DNA from: Ostrinia nubilalis
Lineage: Eukaryota; Arthropoda; Insecta; Lepidoptera; Crambidae
Assembly: GCF_963855985.1 (NCBI RefSeq)
Contig: NC_087105.1
Coordinates: forward strand, 3,412,501 to 3,476,500
Reading direction: 5' to 3'
Length of the DNA: 64,000 nucleotides
In this document: positions 31,986 to 42,538 of the stretch, piece by piece
How positions within the stretch are numbered: the first letter of the stretch is position 1
How the letters are laid out: every line of letters begins with the position of its first letter
The notes under the pieces: model-generated
What the model was told of the DNA's origin: nothing
What the model saw: the letters and a program-made list of their open reading frames with translations, nothing else
Database searches by the model: none
Position numbers and translations under genes: made by a program

Positions 31986-32671
31986 GAGGTCCGAACGAGA
32001 AGTACGTGCTATGTATGGCTGGGGGCCCAAGCGAGTGTGTGGCGAGCTCGGCGGACGGCGCGCTGCTCGTGGTGGTGGGATTCCTCCCGCACGTCTACTC
32101 CCGTGCGTCAAGACCGGTCCGCGACACACCCAAAGTAGCCAAAAAGTCCGCAACACATCTTTGTTACGATAGGAAAAAGGATGAGTTATCAACTTATTGC
32201 CCACTTTGGGTGTCACGAACCGAAACCAGTAAATACAGTTCACGGCTTCAAGAGAATTTGAATATTTATTTATCTAACAAAAATAAAATATCTCGCAAAC
32301 ATATTCTACTTTTATTCCTAGTTGGATATTTCTCCAAACGCCTGAAACCCCACTTTGTCAGCGACATGCGACATGAAATAAAAAGCTTTCGGATTAATTC
32401 GTATGGTTCTCTGAATAATTTATGGCGGATTACATTATCGCACTAGTTGTTTTTCCAGGGCTCGCTCGAATGCTCTCATATTCGCGCTTTTGTGGTTACT
32501 TTGGTTTTCGAATAACTGAATGTGTAGAATATGATTAATAGAGTTATTTTCAATAAGCAATGGATTTTAACGATGTCTGGGAGTATGTCAGACTCACATG
32601 AAAAAGAATTTTGATGACATATTTGTTTGATCGACACTTTATTAATGAAATAACTTCAACTTAACAACTTA

Positions 32672-32813
32672 CGCCCGTATTCACAAACGATGTATGCTTA
32701 AGTGAAGGAGTAAATCGAACGCACAGCGTCAAATAGTGCTCTGTGATTGGTTCGTTCGTCACACTGTGCGTCCACGCGCCCTGTGAAACCTTTAATGTTT
32801 GTGAATACGGGCG
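32672..32813. mobile_element. Complete PIF/Harbinger-type MITE
   Basis: The ends CGCCCGTATTCACAAAC and GTTTGTGAATACGGGCG are perfect inverted repeats, flanked by TTA on both sides (32669-32671 and 32814-32816). It is 142 bp and non-coding. A shorter copy is at 42438-42538. Confidence 0.9.
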
Positions 32814-32865
32814 TTATTATCTGTATGGCGAGAGTTTGAAAACTAAATAAGTGGCTAGAGTGAAA

Positions 32866-33083
32866 CAATGAGGGCTATCGTTTTTATACTTAACAGTTGG
32901 CACCCCTGGCGATTGACAGGACCTTACTCTACAGTGGCGCCATCTTGATGAGTGCAAATGCGATAGTCCTCCTACCACTTTAGCGCTCACCAGTTGGTGC
33001 CACTGTCTTCGCTACTAGCCAGTGACAGGACCTTACTCTACAGTGGCGCAAACTGGTGAGCGCTAAAACGATAGCCCTCATTG
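32866..33083. mobile_element. MITE with CAATGAGGGCTATCG ends
   Basis: CAATGAGGGCTATCGTTTTT and, inverted, CAATGAGGGCTATCGTTTTA form the termini of a 218-bp element. Inside, GACAGGACCTTACTCTACAG is repeated at about 32917 and 33026, so the interior is itself partly duplicated. No clear target duplication. Confidence 0.8.
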
Positions 33084-33773
33084 ACAGTCAAAAAAATTCG
33101 AACGAAAAGAAAAAGTTACGCAGGTCAATAAGTATATCCCACTAAATAAAAAGTAAAAGTTTGTTTGTGGCCAGGCGCGGTCAAGGAGATTTTCTGTATT
33201 CGACCTCAAAATTAAAATATTATTACCTTAAACAAAAATTATACCTATTTGTATCCTAACTGGGTCCACGTTGTAAGTTGCTTAAATTGTAAGACCTAAT
33301 GAGGTTATACAATAAACGATTAAGTATTGAGTATTGTATTAACAGTAGGGGAGACCGAGGAGAGTTGTAACAGAGGAGAGTTGTGACATTATCGATTTTT
33401 GGGAACTTAATTACTAACTACTAAGTCTCGAGCTAACAAATGCGCGCTGTTGCGAGTTTGCCGATAGTTAAATAGGTTGCTAAAAATCGACAACGTCACA
33501 ACACTCTTCGTTATAATTTTCAATTTATTTCTAAATCATGAACACTCCCATTAACTCTCCTATTGAAAGCACTCTGTTAATGACAAAAAAATGACTTCTT
33601 TTGTAAAAAGTGACAATAGGCGCTGAAAATAACTATTTTTCGTGATACGCTGTATTTACGCAGTTAGTTTGAATTAAAATAAAATGGACAGGAACTGCGA
33701 GTGGCCAGTAGGGCTGTTCCTTGTCACTGACTAAATATTCTAGTTGGTTTATGCCAACTTGCATATGGCTTAC

Positions 33774-33808
33774 AAGAACCGACAGTATGATACATACTGT
33801 CGGTTCTT
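33774..33808. repeat. Perfect 16-bp hairpin
   Basis: AAGAACCGACAGTATG is followed after three bases (ATA) by its exact reverse complement. No poly-T or coding context marks it as a terminator or miRNA precursor. Confidence 0.85.
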
Positions 33809-34546
33809 CGGTGTACACATTTCAAAGTAAAATAAGATAGTTTTCAAGGCGAGAGTGAATGGGCACTCGCAGGCCAGGTGCTCGTATGCATCCTAGACTC
33901 TCACTTATTTAAAATTCTATGCAATGTAATGTTCTTACGAATGGTACAATACAGGTTAAATGTACGACATTTGGTTTGTAAAAGGGTGAACACTAGAATA
34001 TAATAATTTCACAGAGCGGCTACAAACAAGTTACCTTACTCACCTTTACGAATCGAACTTTGGAGCCTATATTTAAACCTCCCAAGCGACCTCTATCATT
34101 TTTCCCCATTGAATTATCTGGTTTTATAATAAGCTGTCTTTCTGATTCATCAATGTGTGTATCCCTAATGACGACATGACACTTGATACTCATGCACTCA
34201 TTAAAATAAAATTATTTATATTCTAAAAGTTGGTAGCCCTACACATACCTGTGGGGAGTGGAAAATTAAAAAAAGGAATTTTGTTTCGCAAAAGCGGGCT
34301 TTAGCAGAGTGGTTGCCTCTATCGAGCGCCAGTTGTTTGAACGCAAAGTTTTCTAAATAATTCACGTTATCTAGATAAGCTAAATGAACGTGTTTTGAGG
34401 ATTTCCAACGGGTTTTAAGTGTTAATGCCTTGTGAAAATAGCGAATAAGTCGTTAATCCTTAGTTTAGATATTGTTAGTACTTAGGTACTATTTAAACAT
34501 CTGTAGTGGGTTTGTAATGCAAAGCAATTTCTTGGAATATTGCAAT
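33809..34546. other. Non-coding stretch
   Basis: Nothing recognised. Confidence 0.5.
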
Positions 34547-34668
34547 CGCCATCGCCGGCGCGACCATAGGCCAATGACAGGTCGCGCGGACTGTCATAGG
34601 TCACGCGACCTGTCATTGGCCTTTGATCACGCCAGTGATGGCGATCTGCACGCGTTAGTGTGGTTGAA
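34547..34668. mobile_element. Short palindromic relative of the Harbinger-like ends at 23310-24829
   Basis: It carries AATCGCCATCGCC on the left and GATGGCGATCTGCACGCGTT on the right, as in the larger element. The centre is a perfect 19-bp inverted repeat (AGGCCAATGACAGGTCGCG at 34568-34586, complement at 34604-34622). Confidence 0.6.
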
Positions 34669-34673
34669 GCTTA

Positions 34674-35029
34674 TGCTTAAGTGGTAACAACTGGTTTCTA
34701 TTGTCTCGATTCGCTGGCACAAGGATATTTTATTATTTATTTTTATTTTAGATAATCACTTAAGAAGTATAAGGCATGGGTATATTCAAATATTATGAAG
34801 ATAAAAAGTTTTTATATCAAAAAACTGTCGTTTTATCAAGTTATGTCCGAGTAATTATTAAATTAATAGTACTCCGCGTGAAACGTAACTGAAACTTCCA
34901 AGTTATTTAATTAATGAGTTGCAAGACTAAGTGTTAGACACTCCAGCTGCCGCCATGTTGTTTCTACTTCAATTCACTTCGCTAAGAGTTGTCGCAGGAG
35001 GTGGTATTAATGTACAAATACTACTATAG
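34674..35029. other. Non-coding stretch
   Basis: Nothing recognised. Confidence 0.5.
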
Positions 35030-35133
35030 GTCTAACTTAGTCAGTGCCTGAGGTATGAGAGGGTGTTTTTGAGACGTCAAACGCCGGCAAGACTTCAGAT
35101 AAGCTCTGTCACGTCATAATATGTCACTGAGAA
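35030..35133. repeat. Dispersed repeat fragment (TAACTTAGTCAGTGCCTGA family)
   Basis: Shares TAACTTAGTCAGTGCCTGAG and GAGGGTGTTTTT with 52467-52675, and CAGTCAGT-CCTGAG with 50209-50925. Non-coding. Confidence 0.6.
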
Positions 35134-35197
35134 AAGCCTCTAGAACCAATAGGTATAGGTAGAGGTAAACCTATAGGTAGAGTCAGTTCGCCGTATA

Positions 35198-35285
35198 TCA
35201 TTCATCATCATCATCATCTCAGCCATAGGACGTCCACTGCTGAACATAGGCCTCCCCCAATGCTTTCCATGTTGCCCGGTTGGTA
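35198..35285 (-). mobile_element. RTE-clade LINE 3' tail with GAT-repeat end
   Basis: ATCATCATCATCATCTCAGC, then CATAGGACGTCCACTGCTGA and GCCTCCCCCAATGCTTTCC, is the reverse complement of the RTE 3' end with a GATGATGAT tail, as at 8191-8325. Confidence 0.75.
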
Positions 35286-35348
35286 TATAATTAGGTACTT
35301 CTATTTTAATTATTTTTAGTTGAAAAAAAGCAGGACTTTTTAGGAAAT

Positions 35349-35420
35349 ACCTGGATGCGGGCAGCGCAGGACCGTTCTTTGTGAAAATTCGTGGGGAAGG
35401 CCTTTGTTCAGCAGTGGACA
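35349..35420 (+). mobile_element. RTE-clade LINE 3' tail fragment, opposite orientation
   Basis: CTGGATGCGGGCAGCGCAGG, then AAGGCCTTTGTTCAGCAGTG, matches the plus sense of the CGAA-tailed RTE subfamily. It lies about 60 bp from a minus-strand tail. Confidence 0.65.
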
Positions 35421-36407
35421 ATATTAGATTAAAACAAACGACTATAAAAAGTCTATTTCTATTTTCTGTCTATTTGTTTACTAGGAACTAGTCTAACTGC
35501 TGACCTACTTATAGACTCTAAACCTAAGGCTATCAATATTTCACATTGAAAACCTATTTTGAGAACTCAAAAATATTTTTATACAAACTATTCACATTTA
35601 GCATAAAAGTTTTTCAGGTATACAAACAAAGGAGCTTCGAAACGAAATATTAAAATACCTACCTTTTAGCTGTATTGTTTCAATGGCTATAGTGATAGGC
35701 ACCATGAATCACCGAAGTCACCAATCCCATACAAAAATGTGTTGTTCGTTGTCTGTTTTGTTTTCGATCGCAGCTCTGTCGACGCCGAATGATTTACGGG
35801 CTTTTGGAAATGGATAGGTATTCGTCGAATGGTTTTGAAAACTAGACTAATAAAGGTTTTGAAAATTAACTAGTCAGAGCATAACCTGGCATATGAAAGG
35901 TTGTGGATTCTATTCTCATCTGAGTCAACAGGTTTATTAGAGTAATTTATTTATTTAAAATATTTATTGCACATAATTTTAGGCACAAAAACGAACATAA
36001 TGAATTTCTACATTTCAATGAGTATTACGTAGGGAAAGTTGAATAATTTTTATGATTTTTTGTAAAGAAATGGATTAGTAAAATAATATAGAATATGATA
36101 GATAGATCATAAAAAATACTTGAAGTCATAAAAATACTTGAAGAATATAAAATGAGGGAGTGAAAGTTTGTGTTCGTTTGTAGTTTAAGAGTCGTTAAAA
36201 ATATACATCTTTGCGTCAACTACGAAACCGACGCGTCAGTGCTTAACCGTAGTTACGAGTACCTACTACGGTGCTACGATTCGTAGCTACAGTACTACGA
36301 ATGCATGCTACGAATGTACTTTTGATCTTACGAGCGCAGCTCCGTAAATGTATATAGTTAGTTTCATATTATAAAACAAAGCTTCAAGCATTGTTTTATA
36401 ATACGAA
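35421..36407. other. Non-coding stretch with a small palindromic cluster
   Basis: Around 36240-36330 the motif CTACGA and its complement alternate (CTACGATTCGTAG, GTACTACGAATGCATGC). Nothing else was recognised. Confidence 0.45.
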
Positions 36408-37100
36408 TTCGTATTCTATTAAATAGCAGTCCCAGATTTAGTCCTGTGATTAGTCTAAATATGTATGTCGTTCGTATTCTATTAAATAGCAGTCCCAGAT
36501 TTAGTCCTGTGATTAGTCTAAATATGTATGTCGTTCGTATTCTATTAAATAGCAGTCCCAGATTTAGTCCTGTGATTAGTCTAAATATGTATGTCGTTCG
36601 TATTCTATTAAATAGCAGTCCCAGATTTAGTCCTGTGATTAGTTTAAATATGTATGTCGTTCGTATTCTATTAAATAGCAGTCCCAGATTTAGTCCTGTG
36701 ATTAGTCTAAATATGTATGTCGTTCGTATTCTATTAAATAGCAGTCCCAGATTTTGTCCTGTGATTAGTCTAAATATGTATGTCGTTCGTATTCTATTAA
36801 ATAGCAGTCCCAGATTTTGTCCTGTGATTAGTCTAAATATGTATGTCGTTCGTATTCTATTAAATAGCAGTCCCAGATTTAGTCCTGTGATTAGTCTAAA
36901 TATGTATGTCGTTCGTATTCTATTAAATAGCAGTCCCAGATTTAGTCCTGTGATTAGTCTAAATATGTATGTCGTTCGTATTCTATTAAATAGCAGTCCC
37001 AGATTTTGTCCTGTGATTAGTCTAAATATGTATGTCGTTCGTATTCTATTAAATAGCAGTCCCAGATTTTGTACTGTGATTAGTCTAAATATGTATGTCG
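36408..37100 (+). repeat. 63-bp tandem repeat, 11 copies
   Basis: Each unit begins TTCGTATTCTATTAAATAGC and repeats exactly every 63 bases from 36408. Copies differ only at single sites, for example GATTTAGTCC versus GATTTTGTCC, and one TTTAAATA variant. Because 63 is a multiple of 3 and the unit has no stop in one phase, a 238-codon frame spans the array, but it is a by-product. The array runs straight into the CGAA-type tail of an RTE fragment at 37101. Confidence 0.97.
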
Positions 37101-37262
37101 TTCGTTCGTTTCAGTTAAATGACGTTCACTGCTGGGCAAAGGCCTCCCAAGGATTTCCATAACGACCGGTCCTGCGCCGCCCGCATCCAAGTAGACTTCT
37201 ACTTCCCGCGGATCGTCGGTTCATCTAGTGGGAGGCCTGCTCAAACTACGCCTTTCAACCCC
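37101..37262 (-). mobile_element. RTE-clade LINE 3' tail
   Basis: TTCGTTCGTTTCAG, then AATGACGTTCACTGCTGG, GGTCCTGCGCCGCCCGCATC and GGATCGTCGGTTCATCTAGT are the reverse complement of the RTE C-terminal coding end. The frame is broken by small changes. Confidence 0.8.
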
Positions 37263-38702
37263 TGGTGAAAGCTTGAATCTATGCTTGAAATTGGATCGAA
37301 GTACATAAAAATAATTTACGTAGCTACTTTAATCATAAATCCTATACAATGCTATACGTATATGTTAAAATCAGTGAGAAGAACATTAGTGCCATGCCAC
37401 AGAGTTTCATCAGCCAACTCCGGTGGCGCAAAATTAATAACTAGCTCGCATTAATATTGGATCCTTGAACCGCTAAGTGTGGTGGAAGTTTCAGCCAGTT
37501 TCTAGTAATAGGTACGACAGATTCCTAGGGCAGTGTGACGAGATCAGCCAGCCCATTTCACTTAAAAAAATCTGTATATCTAAAAGGCTCAAAAAAGTTC
37601 ATTAGAATTTGTGTTTTACAGGCATCAGTGTCAAATTAGGAGCCTTTCGTTTCAAGCTATGAAGAAAAAAAAACAAAAGAAGACAATGGTTTTTTAATTA
37701 TTTTTTTTACATAACAGGTCTTCCGCAGTTCGTGATTTTCTTTACGGTGTTATTCTAATAAACAGTTTTAGAGTGGCATCAACATCATTGTTAGGTTATT
37801 TAGTCTCCACTGCAGGTGCTTTATTTACCATAGGCAAATGGAGGATTAGGTTTACCCTCCCCAGGCCTAGGCGGGTTGAGAAAACTTTAAAGTTTTGCGT
37901 TTTTGAAAACGCAGCCAAAGACAATCTAGTATGTGCGCAAAAGTCCACTGTCTAAAATTTCGTACCAAATAGTACCAACTATAATAACTAAATTCGAATT
38001 ATTTTATAGCATGTCAAGTAAGGTTTAGGTAAAACTACATAAAATATCAGTGTTCATCATAATTTGTTGTCTATTTTTACCTGTAAAATGTACTGGCTGA
38101 TCTCTCTCCTCTTTATTTCTGTCCCCGCCTGACTTTAGATCCGGGAGAAACTAAACAAAGGCTTTGCTAGAAACTTACTTATCTTAACTCGGTAACGTGT
38201 TATTTGTTTCGTAAGTGAATTGTTAATTAAACGGTGTGAATTAACAAGTCAATGTTTTTAATTCACTTGTCTTCTGAGGTTTTTATATATTCTTAAATCC
38301 ATTGTGTAGGAGATTTGGGATAGGAATGGGATGGGATACCTTCGATATAGCAGACTCCGCAGGACGGTCCAAGCTTGGTCGTTTCTTTCTTCTTTCACTT
38401 TTACAAACACTTTAATTTTTATTGGGTTGCTTTAGCGCGCGAAAGGAGTTATTTGAGTTGGTTTATTTTGGATACTTATTTCGTATTAACGCCCAGATAG
38501 GTAGGCGAAGCGGCGCGTTGCAATGCGAGAGCGAGACTGAAGGTAGAAGGGAGAGGATAGGGAAAGGACTGTCAGAGTGAGTGATAGAGAATAGTGTGAC
38601 ATGAGTTTGAATTGTTTGAGGTTTTAATGCTGGCGCGTACACATTGTCTTTGCAGTCATGTAAAAACAAATTATTTTTAGCACAGCACTTATTGTGTTGA
38701 GT
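37263..38702. other. Non-coding stretch
   Basis: No supported gene. Short frames at 37773 and 38463 carry no recognisable domain. Confidence 0.5.
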
Positions 38703-38776
38703 GCGGCTCAGGACCGGTGGTTGTGGAAATCCTTTGGGGAGGCCTTTGTCCAGCAGTGGACGTCATTTGACTGAAA
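38703..38776 (+). mobile_element. RTE-clade LINE extreme 3' end
   Basis: TGGAAATCCTTTGGGGAGGC, then TTTGTCCAGCAGTGGACGTC, matches the last codons of the RTE family. Heavily truncated. Confidence 0.7.
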
Positions 38777-39484
38777 AGATCGAAATTATTGTGTTACTGT
38801 AGACTCCTGTAGTAAGGATGTTTCCTGGGTAAAAAAGCAAGAGTTTTTTTTTATTAGTCCGTCAGTTAGCTTATCAAAAACTACTCGACACGTACCTATT
38901 TGTCACTTTTAAAACTAATGAAAATGTAAAGAGATAAAGCGTGCCAAAGTTCTAAAGAAAAGGCCCGTGACATCAGCGAGTGCGTAAAAGTGCAGCACTT
39001 TGTGACGTCACGCGGATCTTCAACGCACTATAACTTTGTAATTATTTGTTTGATTGACAATTCAAAATATACGTGTCCAATATTTTTATATCAAAAATGA
39101 AGGACTAAAAAAATTTTTTTAGGAAACTAGCCTAACCTATTGCGGTACATAAGTTTGACACAATTTGATTTTATTTGACAAAATTTTAAGAAAAATGGTT
39201 GATCGCAAACTTAGAAGTAGCTTTATTAATATTTTTAACCACAGCAGTCTACACTCTCTGTTAAACGTTCCAGAAGTTTCAGACTGTATTATCTAAAGTT
39301 TGCTATCCGAAATTCCACCACACCATCAATCAAGGAGTCTCTCCTAACCAAAAGTAAAAACAGGCTGTATTCTAAACTTCATGCATTTGGACGCAACATT
39401 TCAGCCACATCAATCTCTCCAGGACGATAAAGGTCTAGTGTTGGCGTGAGGCCACTATATTTTACGCGTACAAAGATATTCTAC
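38777..39484. other. Non-coding stretch
   Basis: Contains GTGACATCAGCGAGTGCG and TGTGACGTCACGCGGATC near 38965-39020. No gene recognised. Confidence 0.5.
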
Positions 39485-39862
39485 ACCCTAGATGTTCGTT
39501 CGTTTCAGCCAAATGACGTCCACTGCTGGACAAAGGCCTCCCCCAAGGTTTTCCACAATGAACGGTCCTGCGCTGCCCGCATCCAGGCTCTTCCCGCGAC
39601 CTTTACCAGATCGTCGGTCCACCTAGTAGGAGGCCTGCCCACGCTACGTCTTCCAGCCCGTGGTCGCCACTCGAGAACTTTCCTGCCCCAACGGCCATCG
39701 TCTCTACGAGCTATGTGCCCCGCCCACTGCCACTTGATTTTAGCAATTCTGCGAGCTATGTCGGTTACTTTGGTTCTCCTGCGGATCTCCTCATTTCTGA
39801 TTCGATCACGCAGGGAGACTCCGAGCATAGCCCGCTCCATCGCCCTTTGGGACCCTAGATGT
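39485..39862 (-). mobile_element. 5'-truncated RTE-clade LINE with its target duplication
   Basis: The body at 39496-39851 is flanked by an exact 11-bp direct repeat ACCCTAGATGT (39485-39495 and 39852-39862). The minus strand is open and encodes AMERAMLGVSLRDRIRNEEI, IAKIKWQWAGHIARRDDGRW, WTDDLVKVAGRAWMRAAQDR and a WTSFG C-terminus. This is the C-terminal end of an RTE-type endonuclease/reverse transcriptase. The copy ends in a CGAA-repeat tail on the minus strand. Reverse transcription evidently stopped about 350 bases in. The unbroken frame suggests a fairly recent event. Confidence 0.93.
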
Positions 39863-40589
39863 AGCACGTACAAAATCTCGGCTGAAAAGTGTCCCAAAAG
39901 TATCAAAAAAGTACACGCCCATAAGCACATACCGAAAGTTATATGAACTCGTGATTCAGTATTCACAAAATAGACCTTAAAATAAAGGAGCTTTTTTCAT
40001 TAAAGGCATTACGTTAAGTATAACTTGTTAGAATGAAAACGGGCAGCAAGGTCGAATAAATTCTGTGTGTAATTTATTTCTCATTCTGAATGCGCTCTTT
40101 GATTTATCGTAAATACACAACGCGAGAGAAACAGACAACAACTTTAGATAGACGTACGTACAATCAGTAGCAAGTTACTTTTTAATTAATCTTTTTAAGA
40201 TCAATTTTGCTACTAATATCCTTTTCAGTAAGTATGGTTTTTGCATTTTTACGGAGCACTTCGGCATATTTTGCCGTGAGCAAAGAGAGAGATTTGAAGT
40301 TAGAGCCACTTTTTATATGACCATTTTCGGAGCGCTGACAGCATATCTAGGGCACCCAATATCTTTGTACGCGCATGTCACGGCGCGAACAGGTGTGACA
40401 AGCGCGTAATATACGGCGCAGAGTCGCTTTAAAAGTCAAAAAGCGCGTCAACTCCTGCAGCAGTGGGGCTACGGTGATGTATGACGCTGCGGTCGGTGAT
40501 ATGCTCTAAAACTACAATGTTATTCAAGAATATGCGCATAAGCCGTAAAATCCAAAGATTGATAGATATATGACCTTCGGGTATTGCAC
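39863..40589. other. Non-coding stretch
   Basis: Nothing recognised between the RTE copy and the hAT-like element. Confidence 0.5.
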
Positions 40590-41073
40590 ATGCACACTAG
40601 GGTGGAGCGTCATTGTATGGTTAAAAAAAAAAGTTACGTAAACGAACTTGAATACCTGCTAAAAGTTGCATGAGAGCAAGATAATAACAAGGATATTTTT
40701 ATATTATTTTTAAAATGTATTTTTTAGCCCTCTACCGTCGTTTTAATTTAATTATTTTTTATTGTATGGCAATTTTCTAAAATCTGCCTATTATTAAACA
40801 GAACAATGAAAATAGAATTAATTTAAATGTGTTTTGTAAATAAAAAATAAATTTTGTGAATTAAAACGTTTTATTCGAATAAACACTATTAGAAATAATT
40901 AAAAAATATATGGAAAAATCACAAAATTTAGATTTTTCTTAATTTTTATTTAGAACATTGCAATTCAATTGGTATTGAAAGATGCCATTATATTGCTAGT
41001 TCAGTTGTTTCCAAATCCATCTTTTGCTTTAGAAACATTCACTATTTTAAAATTAATTCATATCAATGAAAGG

Positions 41074-41403
41074 TTAACTTCCGATTTTTGAATGCTCTAA
41101 TACTCCTGGTACTTTGTTGTCTTTTCTTGCTGCCATTATTTGTCTCAAGCTCTCTGATATACATAATTGTTTTTCATAGTACATCAAAGCTAACAAAAGA
41201 TGCTTAGGGTGTGCAAAAAACGTGACTCTTTGAATAACTCGTTTAATTAATTAAAGTAATTTTCTTAACATTTGATTACAAAGACTAATAATGTAATCAA
41301 TTTCAGTCTTGCTTTGCTTGATCTGATTTAAACTTCCTGTTGCTATTTTTCTAAATTTTTCTGATCTAGTGAAAATGCTCTTTCTAATAATGTAATTTCT
41401 CAT
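41074..41403 (-). pseudogene. Decayed reading frame inside the hAT-like element
   Basis: From an ATG at 41403 the minus strand reads MRNYIIRKSIFTRSEKF, continues to QMLRKLL, meets a single TAA at 41253-41251, and then stays open for 57 more codons. That second part includes HPKHLLLALMYYEKQLCISE and DNKVPGVLEHSKIGS and stops at 41074. One premature stop in 110 codons of an AT-rich sequence suggests a former gene, perhaps part of the element's transposase. I do not recognise the family, and no hAT dimerisation motif is visible. Confidence 0.4.
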
Positions 41404-41689
41404 CTTTTGGACAATTACAAGTGCTCAAATTACTAGATTTATAAGAAAACTATCTAATAGTTCTTGTATGCATTTTTTACATTGCTGTAGTTTAGCGTTG
41501 AAGTTATCTGATTGTTTTGGTTATGGAAAGCGAATGAAATGTGAATACTTATTAGAACAACACTTTAACAATTGTTTTATTCGTTGTATCGTAACATAAC
41601 AACAGGCTAAGAAGTTTTCCTATTAGTTTCGACTAAAATTTGAGAAATACAACGGGCTGTTTACCTTTTTTTATTATTTCCGATTCGCC

Positions 41690-41775
41690 CCTGCTTCGCA
41701 TAGGTAGGTACAACGTAATGTATTATACTTAAAAATCTTCCTCTTGAATCACTCTATCTAATTTAAAAAAAAACA
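41690..41775 (-). mobile_element. Helitron-like fragment
   Basis: GATTCGCCCCTGCTTCGCAT and CTTCCTCTTGAATCACTCTA are the reverse complement of the family seen complete at 3104-3269. Both ends are missing. It is nested in the hAT-like element. Confidence 0.55.
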
Positions 41776-42437
41776 GGTGTGAGTGGTAACACTGATTAAG
41801 GTACAAAACAAATAAGGAAATCCTAAAATAGGTCCCTACGAGTGATTAATTTCGATTTTATTTTGACTTTGGATGAATAAAATTAGACAACGCAATTACG
41901 AACCATCTACTTAATTCATATCAGTCAACTAAAGATAAAGACATAAGACAAAGATAGAAAGAAGAAAATAGGTAACTGGACTAATTCTGATGTCAACAGT
42001 TCAAGTTGCAAAGTTACGCGCTGACTGTGAGTTTTTCTTATAATCGGCGCTTTTAATAATGTATTGTTTTAAGTTTATGACAAGCTTATAATGATTTACA
42101 AATATTTTTTACGATGTATATTATATTTAAAGTTACAAAAATATATTATTTATCAAATAAAACCTATTCTAAGGTAATTTATGATTTTTGCAATAAAGTC
42201 CTATTTATTCATTTTTATGAAATATTCAAAAGCCAGTAGAGGGCTAAAAAATGGTCGCAATATTTTTTTATTTATTTTTCTCGTAACCGTTGCAAGAAGA
42301 TGCAACTTTTAAGAGGTATTCAAAAACGCAAATGTAAAAAAAAATTTTTCGCTCCACCCTAATGCACACCTCTCAAAACTGATGTTTCCATAGTCCATAC
42401 CTGAAGCATTTGAGGTAGTTAAAGCCTTAGGGACTTA

Positions 42438-42538
42438 CGCCCGTATTCACAAACGATGCTTGCTTAAGTGAATCAGCAAATCGAATGCACAGCGCACAGG
42501 GAGACCTCATAGTAATTTAATGTTTGTGAATACGGGCG
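42438..42538. mobile_element. PIF/Harbinger-type MITE, shorter copy
   Basis: CGCCCGTATTCACAAACGAT after TTA, and TTTGTGAATACGGGCG at the right, match 32672-32813 with an internal deletion of about 40 bp. The right TTA has mutated. Confidence 0.85.

Larger units (their letters stand above)
40598..42361. mobile_element. 1.76-kb hAT-like element with 8-bp target duplication
   Basis: The ends TAGGGTGGAGCG and CGCTCCACCCTA are perfect 12-bp inverted repeats. They are flanked by ATGCACAC on both sides (40590-40597 and 42362-42369), an exact 8-bp duplication as expected for hAT. Weaker subterminal inverted similarity follows (GAATACCT-CTAAAAGTTGCAT and TTTTTTAGCCCTCTAC). The interior is very AT-rich. 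It holds a decayed minus-strand frame (41074-41403) and a Helitron-like fragment (41690-41775), but no intact transposase. Confidence 0.9.

Noticed and set aside
32006..32446. 146-codon plus-strand frame with a GC-rich start
   Set aside because: The segment SADGALLVVVGFLPHVYSRA looks protein-like, but frames are open on both strands there, the second half is AT-rich noise and no splice sites or homolog were recognised. Left uncalled.
33774..33808. microRNA precursor or intrinsic terminator
   Set aside because: The stem is only 16 bp with a 3-nt loop, too short for a microRNA precursor, and rho-independent terminators do not apply in this kind of genome.
34281..34320. tRNA-like start (GCGGGCTTTAGCAGAGTGGTT)
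   Set aside because: It resembles a tRNA D-arm, but no matching anticodon arm, T-arm or acceptor complement follows.
36408..37100. CRISPR-like array
   Set aside because: Units are contiguous with no unique spacers, and the genome is eukaryotic.
36446..37162. 238-codon repetitive open frame
   Set aside because: It is the 63-bp satellite read in its one stop-free phase; 63 is a multiple of three. No start context, promoter or non-repeat coding sequence supports a protein.
39446..39946. 166-codon plus-strand frame
   Set aside because: It is antisense to the RTE C-terminal coding region, which is on the minus strand and has clear family motifs.
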